This document shows, piece by piece, positions 31,374 to 43,502 of a stretch of DNA of 64,000 nt; positions within the stretch are counted from its first letter, which is position 1, and every line of letters begins with the position of its first letter. The translations under genes and the position numbers were made by a program. Below the pieces are notes generated by a model. That model saw only the letters and a list, made by a program, of their open reading frames with translations, was not told where the DNA came from and searched no databases. Source of the DNA: Dallia pectoralis. Lineage: Eukaryota; Chordata; Actinopteri; Esociformes; Umbridae. The stretch spans positions 12,394,145 through 12,458,144 of the forward strand of contig CM055743.1 in NCBI GenBank assembly GCA_029465975.1, in the 5' to 3' direction.

Positions 31374-33434
31374 GGTGTGTTTCTATCATCTGCATGTGTT
31401 TCTATCATCTGATTGTGTTTCTATCATCTTCATGTGTTTCTATCATCTGCGTGTGTTTCTATCATCAGTACGTGTTTCTATCATCTGCATGTGTTTCCAT
31501 CATCTGTACGTCTTTCTATTATCTTCATGTGTTTCTATCATCTGCATGTGTTTCTATCATCTGTACGTGTTTCTACCATCTGCACGTGTTTCTATCATCT
31601 GCATGTGTTTCTATCATCAGTACGTGTTTCTATCATCTGCATGTGTTTCCATCATCTGTACGTCTTTCTATTATCTTCATGTGTTTCTATCATCTGCATG
31701 TGTTTCTATCATCTGTACGTGTTTCTACCATCTGCACGTGTTTCTATCATCTGCACGTGTTTCTATCATCTGTACGTGTTTCTACCATCTGCACGTGTTT
31801 CTATCATCTGCACGTGTTTCTATCATCTGTACGTGTTTCTACCATCTGCACTTGTTTTATCATCTGCATGTGTTTCTATCATCTGTATGTGTTTCTATCA
31901 TCTGTACGTGTTTCTATCATCTGTACGTGTTTCTATCATCAGTGTGTGTTTCTATCATCTGCGTGTGTTTCCATCATCTTCATGTGTTTCTATCATCTGT
32001 GTGTGTTTCTATCATCTGTACATGTTTCGTCACCTGCATGTGTTTCTATCATCTGCATGTGTTTCTATCATCTGCGTGTGTTTCTATCATCTGCATGTGT
32101 TTCTATCATCTGCGTGTGTTTCTATCATCTGCGTGTGTTTCTATCATCTGCGTGTGTTTCTATCATCTGCGTGTGTTTCTATCATCTGCGTGTGTTTCTA
32201 TCATCTGCGTGTGTTTCTATCATCTGCGTGTGTTTCTATCATCTGCGTGTGTTTCTATCATCTGCGTGTGTTTCTATCATCTGCATGTGTTTCTATCATC
32301 TGCATGTGTTTCTATCATCTGCATGTGTTTCTATCATCTGCATGTGTTTCTATCATCTGCGTGTGTTTCTATCATCTGCATGTGTTTCTATCATCTGCAT
32401 GTGTTTCTATCATCTGCATGTGTTTCTATCATCTGCATGTGTTTCTATCATCTGCATGTGTTTCTATCATCTGCATGTGTTTCTATCATCTGCATGTGTT
32501 TCCATCATCTGTACGTCTTTCTATTATCTTCATGTGTTTCTATCATCTGCATGTGTTTCTATCATCTGTACGAGTTTCTACCATCTGCACGTGTTTCTAT
32601 CATCTGCACGTGTTTCTGTCATCTGTACGTGTTTCTACCATCTGCACGTGTTTCTATCATCTGCACGTGTTTCTATCATCTGTACGTGTTTTTATCATCT
32701 GCACTTGTTTTATCATCTGCATGTGTTTCTATCATCTGTATGTGTTTCTATCATCTGTATGTGTTTCTATCATCTGTACGTGTTTCTATCATCAGTATGT
32801 GTTTCTATCATCTGCATGTGTTTCTATCATCTGCGTGTGTTTCTATCATCTGCGTGTGTTTCTATCATCTGCGTGTGTTTCTATCATCTGCGAGTGTTTC
32901 TATCATCTGCGTGTGTTTCTATCATCTGCATGTGTTTCTATCATCTGCATGTGTTTCTATCATCTGCACGTGTTTCTATCATCTGTACGTGTTTCTACCA
33001 TCTGCACGTGTTTCTATCATCTGCACGTGTTTCTCTCATCTGTACGTGTTTTTATCATCTGCACTTGTTTTATCATCTGCATGTGTTTCTATCATCTGTA
33101 TGTGTTTCTATCATCTGTACGTGTTTCTATCATCTGTACGTGTTTCTATCATCAGTACGTGTTTCTATCATCTGCGTGTGTTTCTATCATCTTCATGTGT
33201 TTCTATCATCTGTGTGTGTTTCTATCATCTGTACATGTTTCGTCATCTGCATGTGTTTCTATCATCTGCATGTGTTTCTATCATCTGCGTGTTTTTCTAT
33301 CACCTGCATGTGTTTCTATCATCTGCATGTGTTTCTATCATCTGCGTGTGTTTCTATCATCTGCATGTGTTTCTATCATGTGTTTCTATCATCTGCATGT
33401 GTTTCTATCATCTGCATGTGTTTCTATCATCTGG
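31374..33434. repeat. 19-bp minisatellite, second array (about 108 copies) with higher-order structure
   Basis: Same unit as 30424. Since 19 is not divisible by three and the unit has no stop in any plus frame, all three forward frames stay open for about 2 kb (688-767 codons), and each reads a 19-residue cycle such as VSIICMCFYHLHVFLSSAC. Rare variants recur at fixed spacing: CTTGTTTTATC at 31851, 32704 and 33064, and ACATGTTTCGTCA at about 32020 and 33233. This indicates segmental duplications of about 853 and 360 bp. It is not a gene. Confidence 0.95.
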
Positions 33435-33539
33435 TCCACAGACTCATTACCACAACATGAGTTGTTCCAGAGCAACAACGGGTTCTTGGGTTTGGTTACG
33501 TCGCTTTGGCTGTGAGCTTAAATCCTCTAATGTTTGCTG

Positions 33540-33620
33540 GAACACACACACACACGCTCACACACACACACAGCAGACGCTAGAATACACACACACGCAC
33601 ACACCCTTGCACACTGACAT
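33540..33620. repeat. (CA)n-rich microsatellite
   Basis: Interrupted CACACA runs with CGCT and GCAGACGCTAG interruptions. Confidence 0.9.
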
Positions 33621-34714
33621 GCGGATGCACACACAAGGATGGAGGATATTGTTTGGAGACTCTGTGGCTCACAGATAGGGTTTTAGCGAAGCCTTGTTCT
33701 GAAGTGTAGCTTCAAAATAGGTCATCCTGTTCCAGAGCTGTTGGTGAATTCCTCCTTTTCTTCCTGCTATGATTTTACAACATAAACAAAACAGTGGAGG
33801 TTTTCTTTGAAATAGTTTGTATTTATATTTTGCGGAGGAAGTGGTTCTGCAGTTGCCATTACTCGTCAGATGGTTTTTGTTTGTGGCATTTCTTCTACAA
33901 CTACAGTACTCATCTTGTGAGTATTGTCAATGTCTGTTATTCAGACGAGGAGGAATATAAAACTGTAGAAATTTAAGGCTGGTTGGGGTTTTGTGTGAGT
34001 TTGTTGGGGGGAATTGTGTGAAGTGAACCCAGTTCCGGGTGAAGAAATGTGGGGTAAAATTGCTTAATTACTATGAATAAGTAAACCTGCAGTTAATTTC
34101 TTTAAAAAAAGAGACATGGACGATGATGGGGTAGGGGCAAGGCGGACATACAAGCTAGGTCGAAAAAAGACAAATCAGTGGCCTCCAACTTTCATATTGG
34201 CAACCGTTCAGGTGGTGAAGAAAAGGCTTTGTGAACTGAGAGTGGGGCTACAATATCAGAGAGACAATAGGTTTTAGGTTCAGAAACGCATGGTGAATGC
34301 CACCGTTCCACCAGCAAGCTTCTCTGTCTTCTACAAAGATCAAGGGGCTTTAGGTAAGAGCAGGAGAGGAAGTGGATGTATCCTCATCGAAAAATGACTG
34401 ATCGACCTGACCGAAGTTAAACCCACCTTACAACCCACCTGTACAACCAACAACGAGGTCCTGTAATTTGCGTCTGTAATTACGAAGCGTTAATGTTAAG
34501 GCTGTTAACAGCTGCCTTCTGGGTAGAAAGCGTAGCCACCAAGAGTCGTCAATCTGGAAGCAGTATTGTCGCGGTAGATTTAAACCAATCGAATAGTTCT
34601 AGATGTCAACAACATATGATTAGCTGCATGAAAGGGAAAGTGATGTTAAATCATGTTCACACTAACACCCATGCTGTGTACAAGTCAACTAGTCATCATG
34701 TGCTTTGAGTGGCA
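33621..34714. other. Unique sequence, no gene seen
   Basis: No recognisable family or exon. The largest frame here (71 codons at 34493) has no motif. Confidence 0.4.
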
Positions 34715-34860
34715 TGTCGTAGCTCACTTGAAATGCTGACACTGGACCCACTACAATTTGTCTACCGCCACAACAGATCAATGGAGTAGGTCAGTTTCAT
34801 TGCTATTCACACAACTCCCACACACCCGAAGAGGTGAAACAGATATGGGCGCATGTTTTG
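34715..34860 (+). pseudogene. LINE reverse-transcriptase fragment
   Basis: One plus frame reads LDPLQFVYRHNRSME, a stop, then VSFIAIHTTPTHPEE. This corresponds to the DPLQFAYR...ST-D-A segment of the reverse transcriptase of L2/Rex1-type fish LINEs, just after the fingers region. The fragment is only about 50 codons and contains a stop. Confidence 0.65.
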
Positions 34861-37800
34861 GGAAGCTAAAAGGGCTAGCTAGCTAGCTTGCCAAAGATGT
34901 AGCCGGATCAATTGGAAACATCTCCATTTCCGCTAACCACAGGTAGCATACTGGTTGTACACAGATTCAGCACAGGTTACATCCAAGGTGGGCGTTTAGT
35001 AGGAGCAAGTGGAGTATTTGATATATCATCACCATAACCTGTGACACACACATATCTCTCATAGACACACTTCATTACACAAAGAGGTGTTTTTATTGAA
35101 CGGTTTGTGTGCATTTGTCAGTCCTGGATTAGCCAGATTATCTGCACATTTACTCCGGTCCGTCTTGTTTTTTACCGCATCGTCTGAAGCTCAGATGATC
35201 GAGTTATTTATAATTGCCTGTACGTCGTGGGCTGAGGTACTTCAGGGCTGAGGTAATCGCTTGTACATTGGGGCACCACTTCTGGTTCCTTCTGCTAGTT
35301 AGGGAAGCAGAGAATGAGAGAGGTGTAAAAACGGGAGGGGCTGGCAGCTTAGCCTAGGTCCAGCGGGCAGCACAGGTTTCTCCTGACACTGATAAATACC
35401 TGAGGAATGGGACATACTCGAGAGCTCCACTACGGCATCATTAACCTTGTCAAACCTAACCCCGCTGGCTGTGATTAACGACGGCCCATTATGTGCTACT
35501 AAACACCGCCGACTAAACGTTCCAACGTTCGTACGGAAACGAAACCCAACGAAGTCGTATGGGTTTACTTGGGATGGCTATCTTTATTGAAGTGTGACTA
35601 GGCATCGACCTCCGCATTACGAAAACCAGCGGGCATCAAATTCGTACAAGAAGGCCAAGTATACTTATATGATGTGATGGCATGGCAGCACAGGGCACAA
35701 TATGCTTTAGTAATGTGTTTTAGGTGGAGGTGACTCTTGCATGTATCTTCTTACGTCTATTTAAAAAAACTGTTTTTGTTTATAAAAATAGAATAGATCG
35801 TTACGGAGTCCCCACGGAGTTGGGGCGATAAGCAAAACATGCCAACACAGAAGAGAAACCTATTTACATACCAATAGAAGGGTAAAGATGAAAGAGAGGT
35901 GGAAAGAATGAAGCAGGGAAAGAAACAGATACTGTTAGGAAGGAGGTGGCAGGCGAGGAGAAAAGGAAGTTGAGATAATGAGTTGACAGAGAAACAGAAA
36001 GAGTGAGAGCGTAGGAAAAAGGTGAGAGTGCTGAATTCCCTGATGTGGTCCTCGGAAAGATCGGCACAACACCTGCTCTGAGGATTACTGCATTTACACT
36101 TTGGCTTAAAATAGCCCAGTGATAATTTATATAGCTGGGGTGAGTCAGGCCTTTGCATTGTTCTCCTATAGAACAGAATAGCTTCCTCTTTTTGCTGCGT
36201 GCTTGAGACCTTCTCGTTTTATTGGGCCACATCGCACAGAAATAATTGTATTTAAAATGGATTTAAAATGATTCTTTAGTATAGACATCATATATATATG
36301 TTTGTTTTCACATTCAACATGTTTAACTTGCTTGAGATTGAAACATTTCAATTTAAAAAACATATTTCATTCTTCACGCCAAATTCAAATATTTACAGTG
36401 ATCTGGAAAATCTAAATTGCTTTGCAGTTCAATTGTAATTACCCGTAAAGAAAGTGGGGTAGTTGAAATTTGATACAAATTCCTTGTTTGATTTATATTA
36501 TATATATATATTATATTATTAGTTCTGTCCAAGAAATTACAAAGAAATGTGATGTTTTGGAAGCCCTTATGGCGTCTTGGGCTACACCAAGAAGGTTAGC
36601 TATATCTGGCCGTAGCTAAGCATTTTAAGGCTCGCCTAAAAGCCACTTATTTCACCGAGATGTGAGATAATTGACAATTTTATTTTATAGCAGAAAATAA
36701 TCTGAATTGCAAGCCGGCTACAAAGCCAATACACATTTGTCATCGGAAACCAATTTAGATGAATTTCTGCTTCTGGCTTAGTATTACTGTAGCCTTAGCT
36801 GAGGAGGCATTTTCAGACACTAGGCTTAGGCCGTGTGACTCAGTCACGACACTCACTTGAGTGAACGAAAAAGTTAGGTCACAGAGTGTTTGGGAAATGG
36901 ATGGACAGTCATATGAAAAAGTGCTCGTGTAAATTTTACGCAATCTACTTCCAACCTTTTTCTCCACTCCGAATCTTCATCTTCCTCAATGGCTGTATAA
37001 GCATGTTAAATTAGATATCCATGCCGACAGAATTAGGAGAAACATTTGGCCGTATGAAAAGGGGGCCACACATTGTCCAATTCTTTTCAGGAATTGTACT
37101 GCGAAATACTATGCAAGATGCTTTCTGTTGTCTTTAAATCTAGTGCGAAGCGTTCACATCAAAAAATTGTCTACCATCAAACTGTCCACTTTGTCCTTGA
37201 GGAACGTCCGTCGCCTATATAGAGGTTCTTTAAAAAATACCCCTTGAATCCTTAAGATCACTTGACCAAACACGAGCCTTTTGAGTGAATGCATTCTAAG
37301 TCAATGGGATGTGAGGGTTCTTCAGAATGACTCCACACCGTAAATGGTCTAATTTCAGAAAAGGGAAAGCCGTGTAAAAGCGAAGGTTAAGGGGATCATC
37401 AGGCAGACTTTCACCACCCAAGTGAATTTCATTTTCTATAGAAATTGTGATGACTCGACAGTAGAGACATAAGTGATGGCAACAGTTTAGGAAGTCGGGA
37501 AAGTGAGTCCAGGAAGGAATCACAATGTTTGGGCCCCAGCAGTTTTATCTTCGCTACAACCTTGAGCCGCGAAGCTGTTTATGGATAACGATGACCTCAC
37601 ACGCGGCAGGTTGACAACTCATATCAACATGTCACCGTGGTAACGGGATCTTATTTTCCCCCCGGTTCTGCCAACAGCGGGCATTTTCTTTCGAGTTGCT
37701 CAGTGTTGTATCTCGCTCGAGTGCTAAATTGGTTTCAACAAGGTCAAATGTGGATTGAGAGGGCAAGTGAGCGAGACAGTTTTGCAAGACATTTAACAGC

Positions 37801-38103
37801 TCACGGGTTGTTTGTGGTATTGTGGAGTAATATTTTATCTTCCCACAAGTGTTTACCCATTAATATGTTTATATAGTTGGATATAATTGAAAACATGTAC
37901 AGTAATATATCCATTGGAAACTGATCCCACGAAATATAAAGCAGAAGGAACATATTGCTAGAAATAATGTTCCGGTAAAACCAGATGTTTTATGCTTAAT
38001 TACACAAAGACATTACGTGGGTTACGTAAGTTTTGTGGGGAATTAATGTAATTTGGTGTATTTGTCAAACATATACATAACATATACAAAGCCAAATATG
38101 CTG
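34861..38103. other. Unique sequence with one possible LINE remnant
   Basis: No gene recognised in 3.2 kb. At about 36600-36670 a plus frame ending FKARLKATYFTE resembles the C-terminus of an L2-like LINE protein but is too short to call. The ORFs between 35757 and 36363 on the minus strand lack motifs. Confidence 0.35.
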
Positions 38104-38107
38104 TTGA

Positions 38108-38285
38108 TCAATCAATCAAATTTATTTTATAAAGCCCTTTCTACAACGAAGTGCTTTTACAAACACCAAGCCTAAAACCCGTCAAAGCATGCATCAACAA
38201 GACACAGCGACTAGGAAAAACTCCCTGATCGGTCAAATGTAGGAAGAAACCTAGAGAGGAACCAGACCCTGAGGGGTTGGCCAGT
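38108..38285 (-). mobile_element. LINE 3' end (antisense)
   Basis: Starts with TCAATCAATCAAATTTATTT, the reverse of a LINE tail ending in (TTGATTGA)n. It continues with AAAGCCCTTTCTACAACGAAG, AAACACCAAGCCTAAAACCC, GACTAGGAAAAACTCCCTG, AGGAAGAAACCTAGAGAGG and AACCAGACCCTGAGGGGTTG. This is a very common salmonid/esocid repeat. A second copy in the opposite orientation lies at 42424. Confidence 0.8.
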
Positions 38286-38479
38286 CATAGTAATAGTTTA
38301 AGAATTATTAAAGGCATTTTTTAAACGCAGAAAGTCTTATAAAAGTGTCCAGGTCAAATGCATGACCAGTCAAAACGGGACAATAAACAGGGTGGATCCT
38401 CGGACATTAGCAGCAGGTCCTTCAAGACTGGTTGTCTGGGCTCCCTCCGAAGCTGCTCTACCGCCATCTAGGGGCAGGC

Positions 38480-38862
38480 TTCAGCGTTCGTTCTCAACAG
38501 TCTTCTAGCACCACCGTTCCTCCCATCACTTCATTGTCTGGTCTCGTCATCACTCACACCTGGTGCCCATTCCCTCATTAGTAGAGTATATAGGTTTCCT
38601 GTGTTTGGCCATGTCTTTGTGTGAAATTGTTATATGTTACGTGTTTGTTAGTGGAGGTGCTGTTTGGATTACGTTTATGTCGACATCTATGCGCTGCGAC
38701 GCACCTTCATCAAGTTTTGACTCTAACTAAGTTGTTTAGTCTGTGGACGCTTATGCATGTGAGAACTGAACTATTAAATACCACTGCTAAGCTATCTGTT
38801 CCTGCACATGGCTCCGTCCTTCCACACTACACACCTTCATCATCCGTGTCACTGGTAAGTTA
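38480..38862 (+). repeat. Decayed solo LTR-like sequence
   Basis: Shares ordered blocks with 10235-10560 (GCAGGCTTCAGCGTTCGTT, CCTGGTGCCCATTCCCTC, TTTGGCCATGTCTTTGTGTG). It ends like the young LTR at 11721 (CTGCACATGG, then TTCCACACTACACACC compared with TTTGCACATGG and ACCACACTACACC). It abuts the Tc1-like element to its right without a recognisable junction sequence. Confidence 0.55.
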
Positions 38863-39673
38863 CCAGGTGGGGCCTCCATGGATCAGAGATGTTGGTCCAG
38901 CCCCTCCCACAGATGCTTAATTGGATTGAGATCTGGGGAATTTGGAAGCCAGGGCAACACCTTGGACTCTTCATCATGTTCCTCAAACCATTCCCCAAAA
39001 ATGTGTGCAGTGTGGCTGGGTGCATTATCCATCTGTAAGAGGCCACTGCCATCAGGGAATACCATTATCATGAAGAGGGGTACCTGATCTGCACTGATGT
39101 TTAGGTAGGTGGCACGTGTGAAATCAACGTCCACGTGAATGCACAGACCCAGGGTTTCCCAGCCAGAAACATTGCCTAAAGCCTCACACTCCCTCCACCA
39201 TATTGTCTTCTTCCACTGCTTCATGATCCAGTTCCGACACTTGCGTGTCCATTGGAGGTGCTTCGGACAGTCAGACTGGCGTCATCATGGGCACTCTGAC
39301 CAGTCTGCGTTCTAACGTTAGGAAATGGTCAAAGTTAGGAAATGACCAATGTTAGGAAATGACCAATGTTAGGAAATGGTAAACGTTAGGAAATGACCAA
39401 CGTTAGGAAATGGTCAACGTTAGGAAATGGTCAACGTTAGGAAATGACCAATGTTAGGAAATGGTCAACGTTAGGAAATGACCAACGTTAGGAAATGGTC
39501 AACGTTAGGAAATGGTCAACGTTAGGAAATAGTCAACGTTAGGAAATGACCAATGTTAGGAAATGGTCAACGTTAGGAAATGGTCAACATTAGAAAATGG
39601 TCAACGTTAGGAAATGACCAATGTTATTTGCTTCAACTGTAGGTGGTCATAATGTTTTGTCTCATCAGTGTAT
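38863..39673 (-). mobile_element. Tc1-like element (GATGAGCCAAAACAT family), left end missing, with embedded minisatellite
   Basis: A 113-codon minus frame (38883-39224) retains the second and third catalytic blocks: MDNAPSHTAHIFGEWFEEH, then WLPNSPDLNPIKHLWEGLD, where the glutamate expected after NPI is replaced by K-H. Right end: AGGTGGTCATAATG, then TTTTGTCTCATCAGTG before TATA at 39673. Between 39313 and 39627 the DNA-binding part is replaced by a 17-bp tandem array. The opposite terminal repeat is lost at the junction with the LTR fragment. It is not functional. Confidence 0.88.
39313..39627. repeat. 17-bp minisatellite, about 18 copies, inside the Tc1-like element
   Basis: Unit AACGTTAGGAAATGGTC, alternating with AATGTTAGGAAATGACC. 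GGTC and GACC are reverse complements, and AACGTT is itself a palindrome, so neighbouring copies can pair as small hairpins. Confidence 0.93.
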
Positions 39674-40977
39674 AGTAAGTGTTGTAAAATATGGCAATAA
39701 ATATTTACCGTAAAACACATATGGCTGCTGTTCTTAAAACGTCAGCATTGCCAATGCACATTCCTGCCTGCCTAACCAGGATTCACTCATCAGGATCTTT
39801 GTTTCAGTCTACTGCATGTAGTACGTGAGCAGAAGTGATTTTATCTGCCTTTAAATAGCTTCAACAAATGCACAGTCAGTCATTGTCATGTGAAGCAATG
39901 CTGAAAGTCACATTTAGATTTGTCCTGAATTCACAGTACAAATGTTCTTCTTTCGCGAGTCACGCAGCAATAACGTGTATGTGCTCACAAAACAAATGAG
40001 GTTTGCTATTGAAATATCTGAACAGGCTTTTAAGATTCATGTTCAATGATTAGCCTTTAAGCTTGAGTTTATATTCAAAGAATATATTTTAGGGGTCAGG
40101 AATAGAGTATAATGGTACCTGGGTTGTGAGTTGCTCTTGCAACAAGACCAATCAAAAATGCTAATTCATATATCCTCCACAAGTAATTTTGACCACTTGG
40201 ATGTTTTCACAGAGCTGATCTCATTGTGGGTCTGGATAACATCAGGATTGGGCAGGCTGTGTAAACACAGCCTTAGTGAACATGTTATGCAAAACAATCC
40301 AGAACCCTCCTGAGTCTCTGGGTGGTAATATGAGTGGGCCGAGGAGAACATCCAATCCTCCCCACACATCCCTGATCAACAACAATCTCATTGGGAGGCC
40401 TCCAATCCTGTAAAACTTTGCGAGGTGCCTGTATTCCCCCTGAGTGGCGCCGCGTTTCATGTGTAAACTAATTCTGCCATCAAGTAATTAAATAAGAAAT
40501 CAATCCGACAAAACAATTAGTTCAGTGGGCGTGACAGACTTGGTGCTTTGGTTAGGGAGGGATTGTGTGTGTGTGTGTGTGTATCAGTGTTTGGTGTTGG
40601 GCTAATTTTGAGTTGATTACATTTTTTTAATTGTGTTTGAGGCAGGAATGAGACGATGAGTGATAAGAAAATGCATAGGTTATATACAGGTGAAATGACA
40701 GTCTTGCTTTTCCTTACTGAAACCAAGTGATGACAAGTGACTTTGAAAATGGAAAAAAATTAGCTGCATTGTCGGTTTACCTAGTTCTATTAGTCACACA
40801 TCCAATGCCTGGTTCGCAAAACACTTCAAGCAGTCTGCCGTAATCTTAGTGGTGGTATATCATTTGACATACAGATGTAGAAAGCTATTAAAGGCTGTCT
40901 CTGACAAGCAAATTGCAGTGTTAAAGAAAGGCTAAGGTGGAGAGTTAAGAGAGAACATAACAGGAAACACAGATCCG
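39674..40977. other. Unique sequence with a short (GT)n
   Basis: No gene recognised. A (GT)n run is at 40566-40582. Confidence 0.4.
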
Positions 40978-41150
40978 TCCCAACACAGCTGTGGGAGGCA
41001 GGCTAGTGACTGGGTTCGAATCCCAGTGGGTGCCCACGTCACTGTCGCCATGAACCCTTGAGCAAGACGGCTCCTCCCCTTAGCTCTCCCAGTACTCATG
41101 CGGCAAATTCATCATCCTGTGGTAAAACAGGACATTATTCCGGTGTCAGC
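40978..41150 (+). mobile_element. Candidate tRNA-derived SINE
   Basis: A perfect RNA polymerase III B-box (GGTTCGAATCC, in CTGGGTTCGAATCCCAG at about 41008) is followed by GAACCCTTGAGCAAGACGGC, the sort of core found in fish SINEs. An A-box candidate (GGAGGCAGGCTAGTG) is poor. The 3' end and target duplication are not clear. Confidence 0.45.
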
Positions 41151-42423
41151 TAAATCTAGGTCCCACCGGCAGGTATCGGCGGGAGCATCTGCAGACCGAC
41201 TTTCTGATAAATATTAATCGCACACACCGGGGAAAGGGGGAAGACCTCGGGGAGCAAGTGTCACCAAGCGAGGCCGTCATTACCCACTTACCACTACGGC
41301 GTGTCCTAACTAGCCCTCCCGTCGATGTGGCCTCGCCGCTGTGTAACTCCCTGGGGCTACGCGGTGATGTGAGCCGCTACGTTGCTACGGTACAGCGGCC
41401 CTGGTAGAGAAATCAGAGGCACCTGCGAGTGAATTATGTCGCTGGGTCAGGTTCTCCTGCAAGAAAGGCTGTGAGAAGTAAACAACACAGCCGGGGAATG
41501 ACGAGAGTTGGTGTTCAGAAACAGGATGACTATGAGTTCACAACTGCAGATACTAACACAATGGAGTTTTATAGGGTGGCGCTTCTCAGTCTGTGCCGAG
41601 GCCCGTGGACCGTACCGGAACCACTTAACCCGTTGTTGTTTCAATAGGTACGACAGGAAATCCCTGAACAAATATCAGCTGATATATTCGTTTTGTCGAC
41701 CTCACTCGCTGTTAGTGATTGAAACGGCGAGCTCTGTCCTTCAGCTGTAATAGGACTGTATTGGTTGTCAGGAGAAGTCTTTTGGAAAAATGACAGAGAA
41801 ACAAGGGCACAGTTTGCGTTGAAATCATGACTAATCAGCGTGGCGCCATTCGTTCTCATGACCCCTCCCCCCGAACAATGTGTCACCCGCGTTCGACGCC
41901 TACGCGCCTCTGACGAGTCACAGCCTGAGAAATCGCTCCTTCTGGCAGACAGTAGGCGGCTCCTCCCACCATCCTCCACCTCGACCAATCAGGGCTCGGG
42001 GGGACTCTGGAAAGAAGGCTGGGATCGACTAAAGGGGGAGAGGTTATGCCAACTGCCACCTGACCAGCCTGAGGAGTGAGCACACCTCTGCTTTCCCTGC
42101 TCCTGCCATGTGATTACAGGTAAAAAGTTAAGCTATGGGTGAGACCATTTCCTGTGGGTAGAACTTTGTATGTGGCTGCATTGGGGGGGTTGGGGGTTGA
42201 GTGAACAACAAGAGAGAGTAAAAGTGACATCAAGGCGAAGTAACCGGAGTGGCTGAAACAGAGGACAAGAGGATGAACAGAGAGAGAAAGTCAAACAGAT
42301 ATACAGGAGAGAGACAGACAGGAGACATGTTACACAGAAACATATACACAGAAATTCATGTGGTCTTTAAACGTTGTGCATTCTAATGATCTTCCACCAG
42401 ATCGGCGTGTAAAAAAAACTGGC
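41151..42423. other. Unique, moderately GC-rich sequence, no gene seen
   Basis: Non-repetitive. The 41160-41420 section has high complexity and a TAAATATTAATCGCAC motif and may be a noncoding element. No supported exons. Confidence 0.35.
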
Positions 42424-42575
42424 AACACATCAGAGCCTGGCTCCTCTCTAGGTTTCTAAGTATTTCTTAGTCACTGAGTACATCAATTCGTATTGTTACT
42501 TGCACTTTGGGTTTTATATCCGTACAAGCAATTTGTGACAATTGCTTCATAAAATAAATGTCAATTGAAAAACAC
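42424..42575 (+). mobile_element. LINE 3' end (same family as 38108, opposite orientation)
   Basis: GCCTGGCTCCTCTCTAGGTT, then TTTCTTAGTCACTGAGTACATC, GGGTTTTATATCCGTACAAG, TTTGTGACAATTGCTTC and ATAAAATAAATGTCAATTGA. Diverged, with the terminal TTGATTGA repeats almost gone. Confidence 0.6.
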
Positions 42576-43502
42576 AAAACACGGAGCGAGGGAAGTGTGA
42601 GAAAGAGAAAGGATCGGAGAGCGAGTTAGAGGAAGCGAGTGAGAATGGGGAAACGGAAAGAGAGATGGCGAGGGAGGGGTAGAGAAAAAAACAAGAGAGT
42701 GAGGAAAGAGGATACAAGTAAAATGTTGTGATTGGCAATTACACCTCTTTCCTTTCACACCCCTCCACCCGCACACCCACCCCACCCCCATGACTGTATT
42801 TTTGGAGCCTCAAATAAAGCAGCAGAGCAGGAAGACAACTCCGAATCAATTTTCTCCTTAAGCACCTATGATAATCACTGCTTTTACAGGAAATGGGAGT
42901 TGTGCGCATAATCACTTCCCCCACAATTCTATTAGGGGCAGGGAACCAAAAGAGGGAATTAAGTCGCAGAATTAATCACGCACAACCATTTTAATCCAAT
43001 TCAAACGCCCACAAAGAAATCAACACAAACTGATTCGGGTGTATGTCCAAGATACTGGGATTGAAGCAGCTACAGGAGAATGTAAACGCAGTGCCCGGCG
43101 TCTAGCGTATGGAAATGAATACCATTGTACGACGTGATGACAATTAACCTGTTGAATGATTCAGCGTTTATAGCTGCAAATGTTATATGTGGGCCAACAC
43201 ACGTTTCATGCCACCCTATCAGTGGACAGTATAGAACTGTAGAGTCTGTAGATATCGCCAAATGAACAGGTCCCAAGCGGAGAAAAAGAGAAATGAATGT
43301 AGCACGGAACCTTCAGTACGACGCTCGTTAATTTAAATTTACGTTTGCTGTAACGTCCTGAACTACGGCATTAAGTAGTTAAGTAAGAAGTGCTAAATGG
43401 GGAAATAAAGTCTTAATGACTATCTGAGTCTTCTCCCAGGTCTGCCACCACCGCTTCATCCACTAATGTGAAACCTGACATCCAGAACTATTAAACAATC
43501 AG
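42576..43502. other. Purine-rich then unique sequence, no gene seen
   Basis: 42580-42715 is an imperfect GAGAAAG-type purine tract. The rest is unclassified. Confidence 0.4.

Noticed and set aside
31375..33678. 767-, 700- and 688-codon plus-strand frames
   Set aside because: They translate a 19-bp tandem repeat. Three overlapping frames are open simultaneously and encode the same 19-residue cycle. No start context, domain or splice evidence.
39313..39627. CRISPR or integron-like short repeat cluster
   Set aside because: Spacer-free 17-bp tandem repeat within a transposon.
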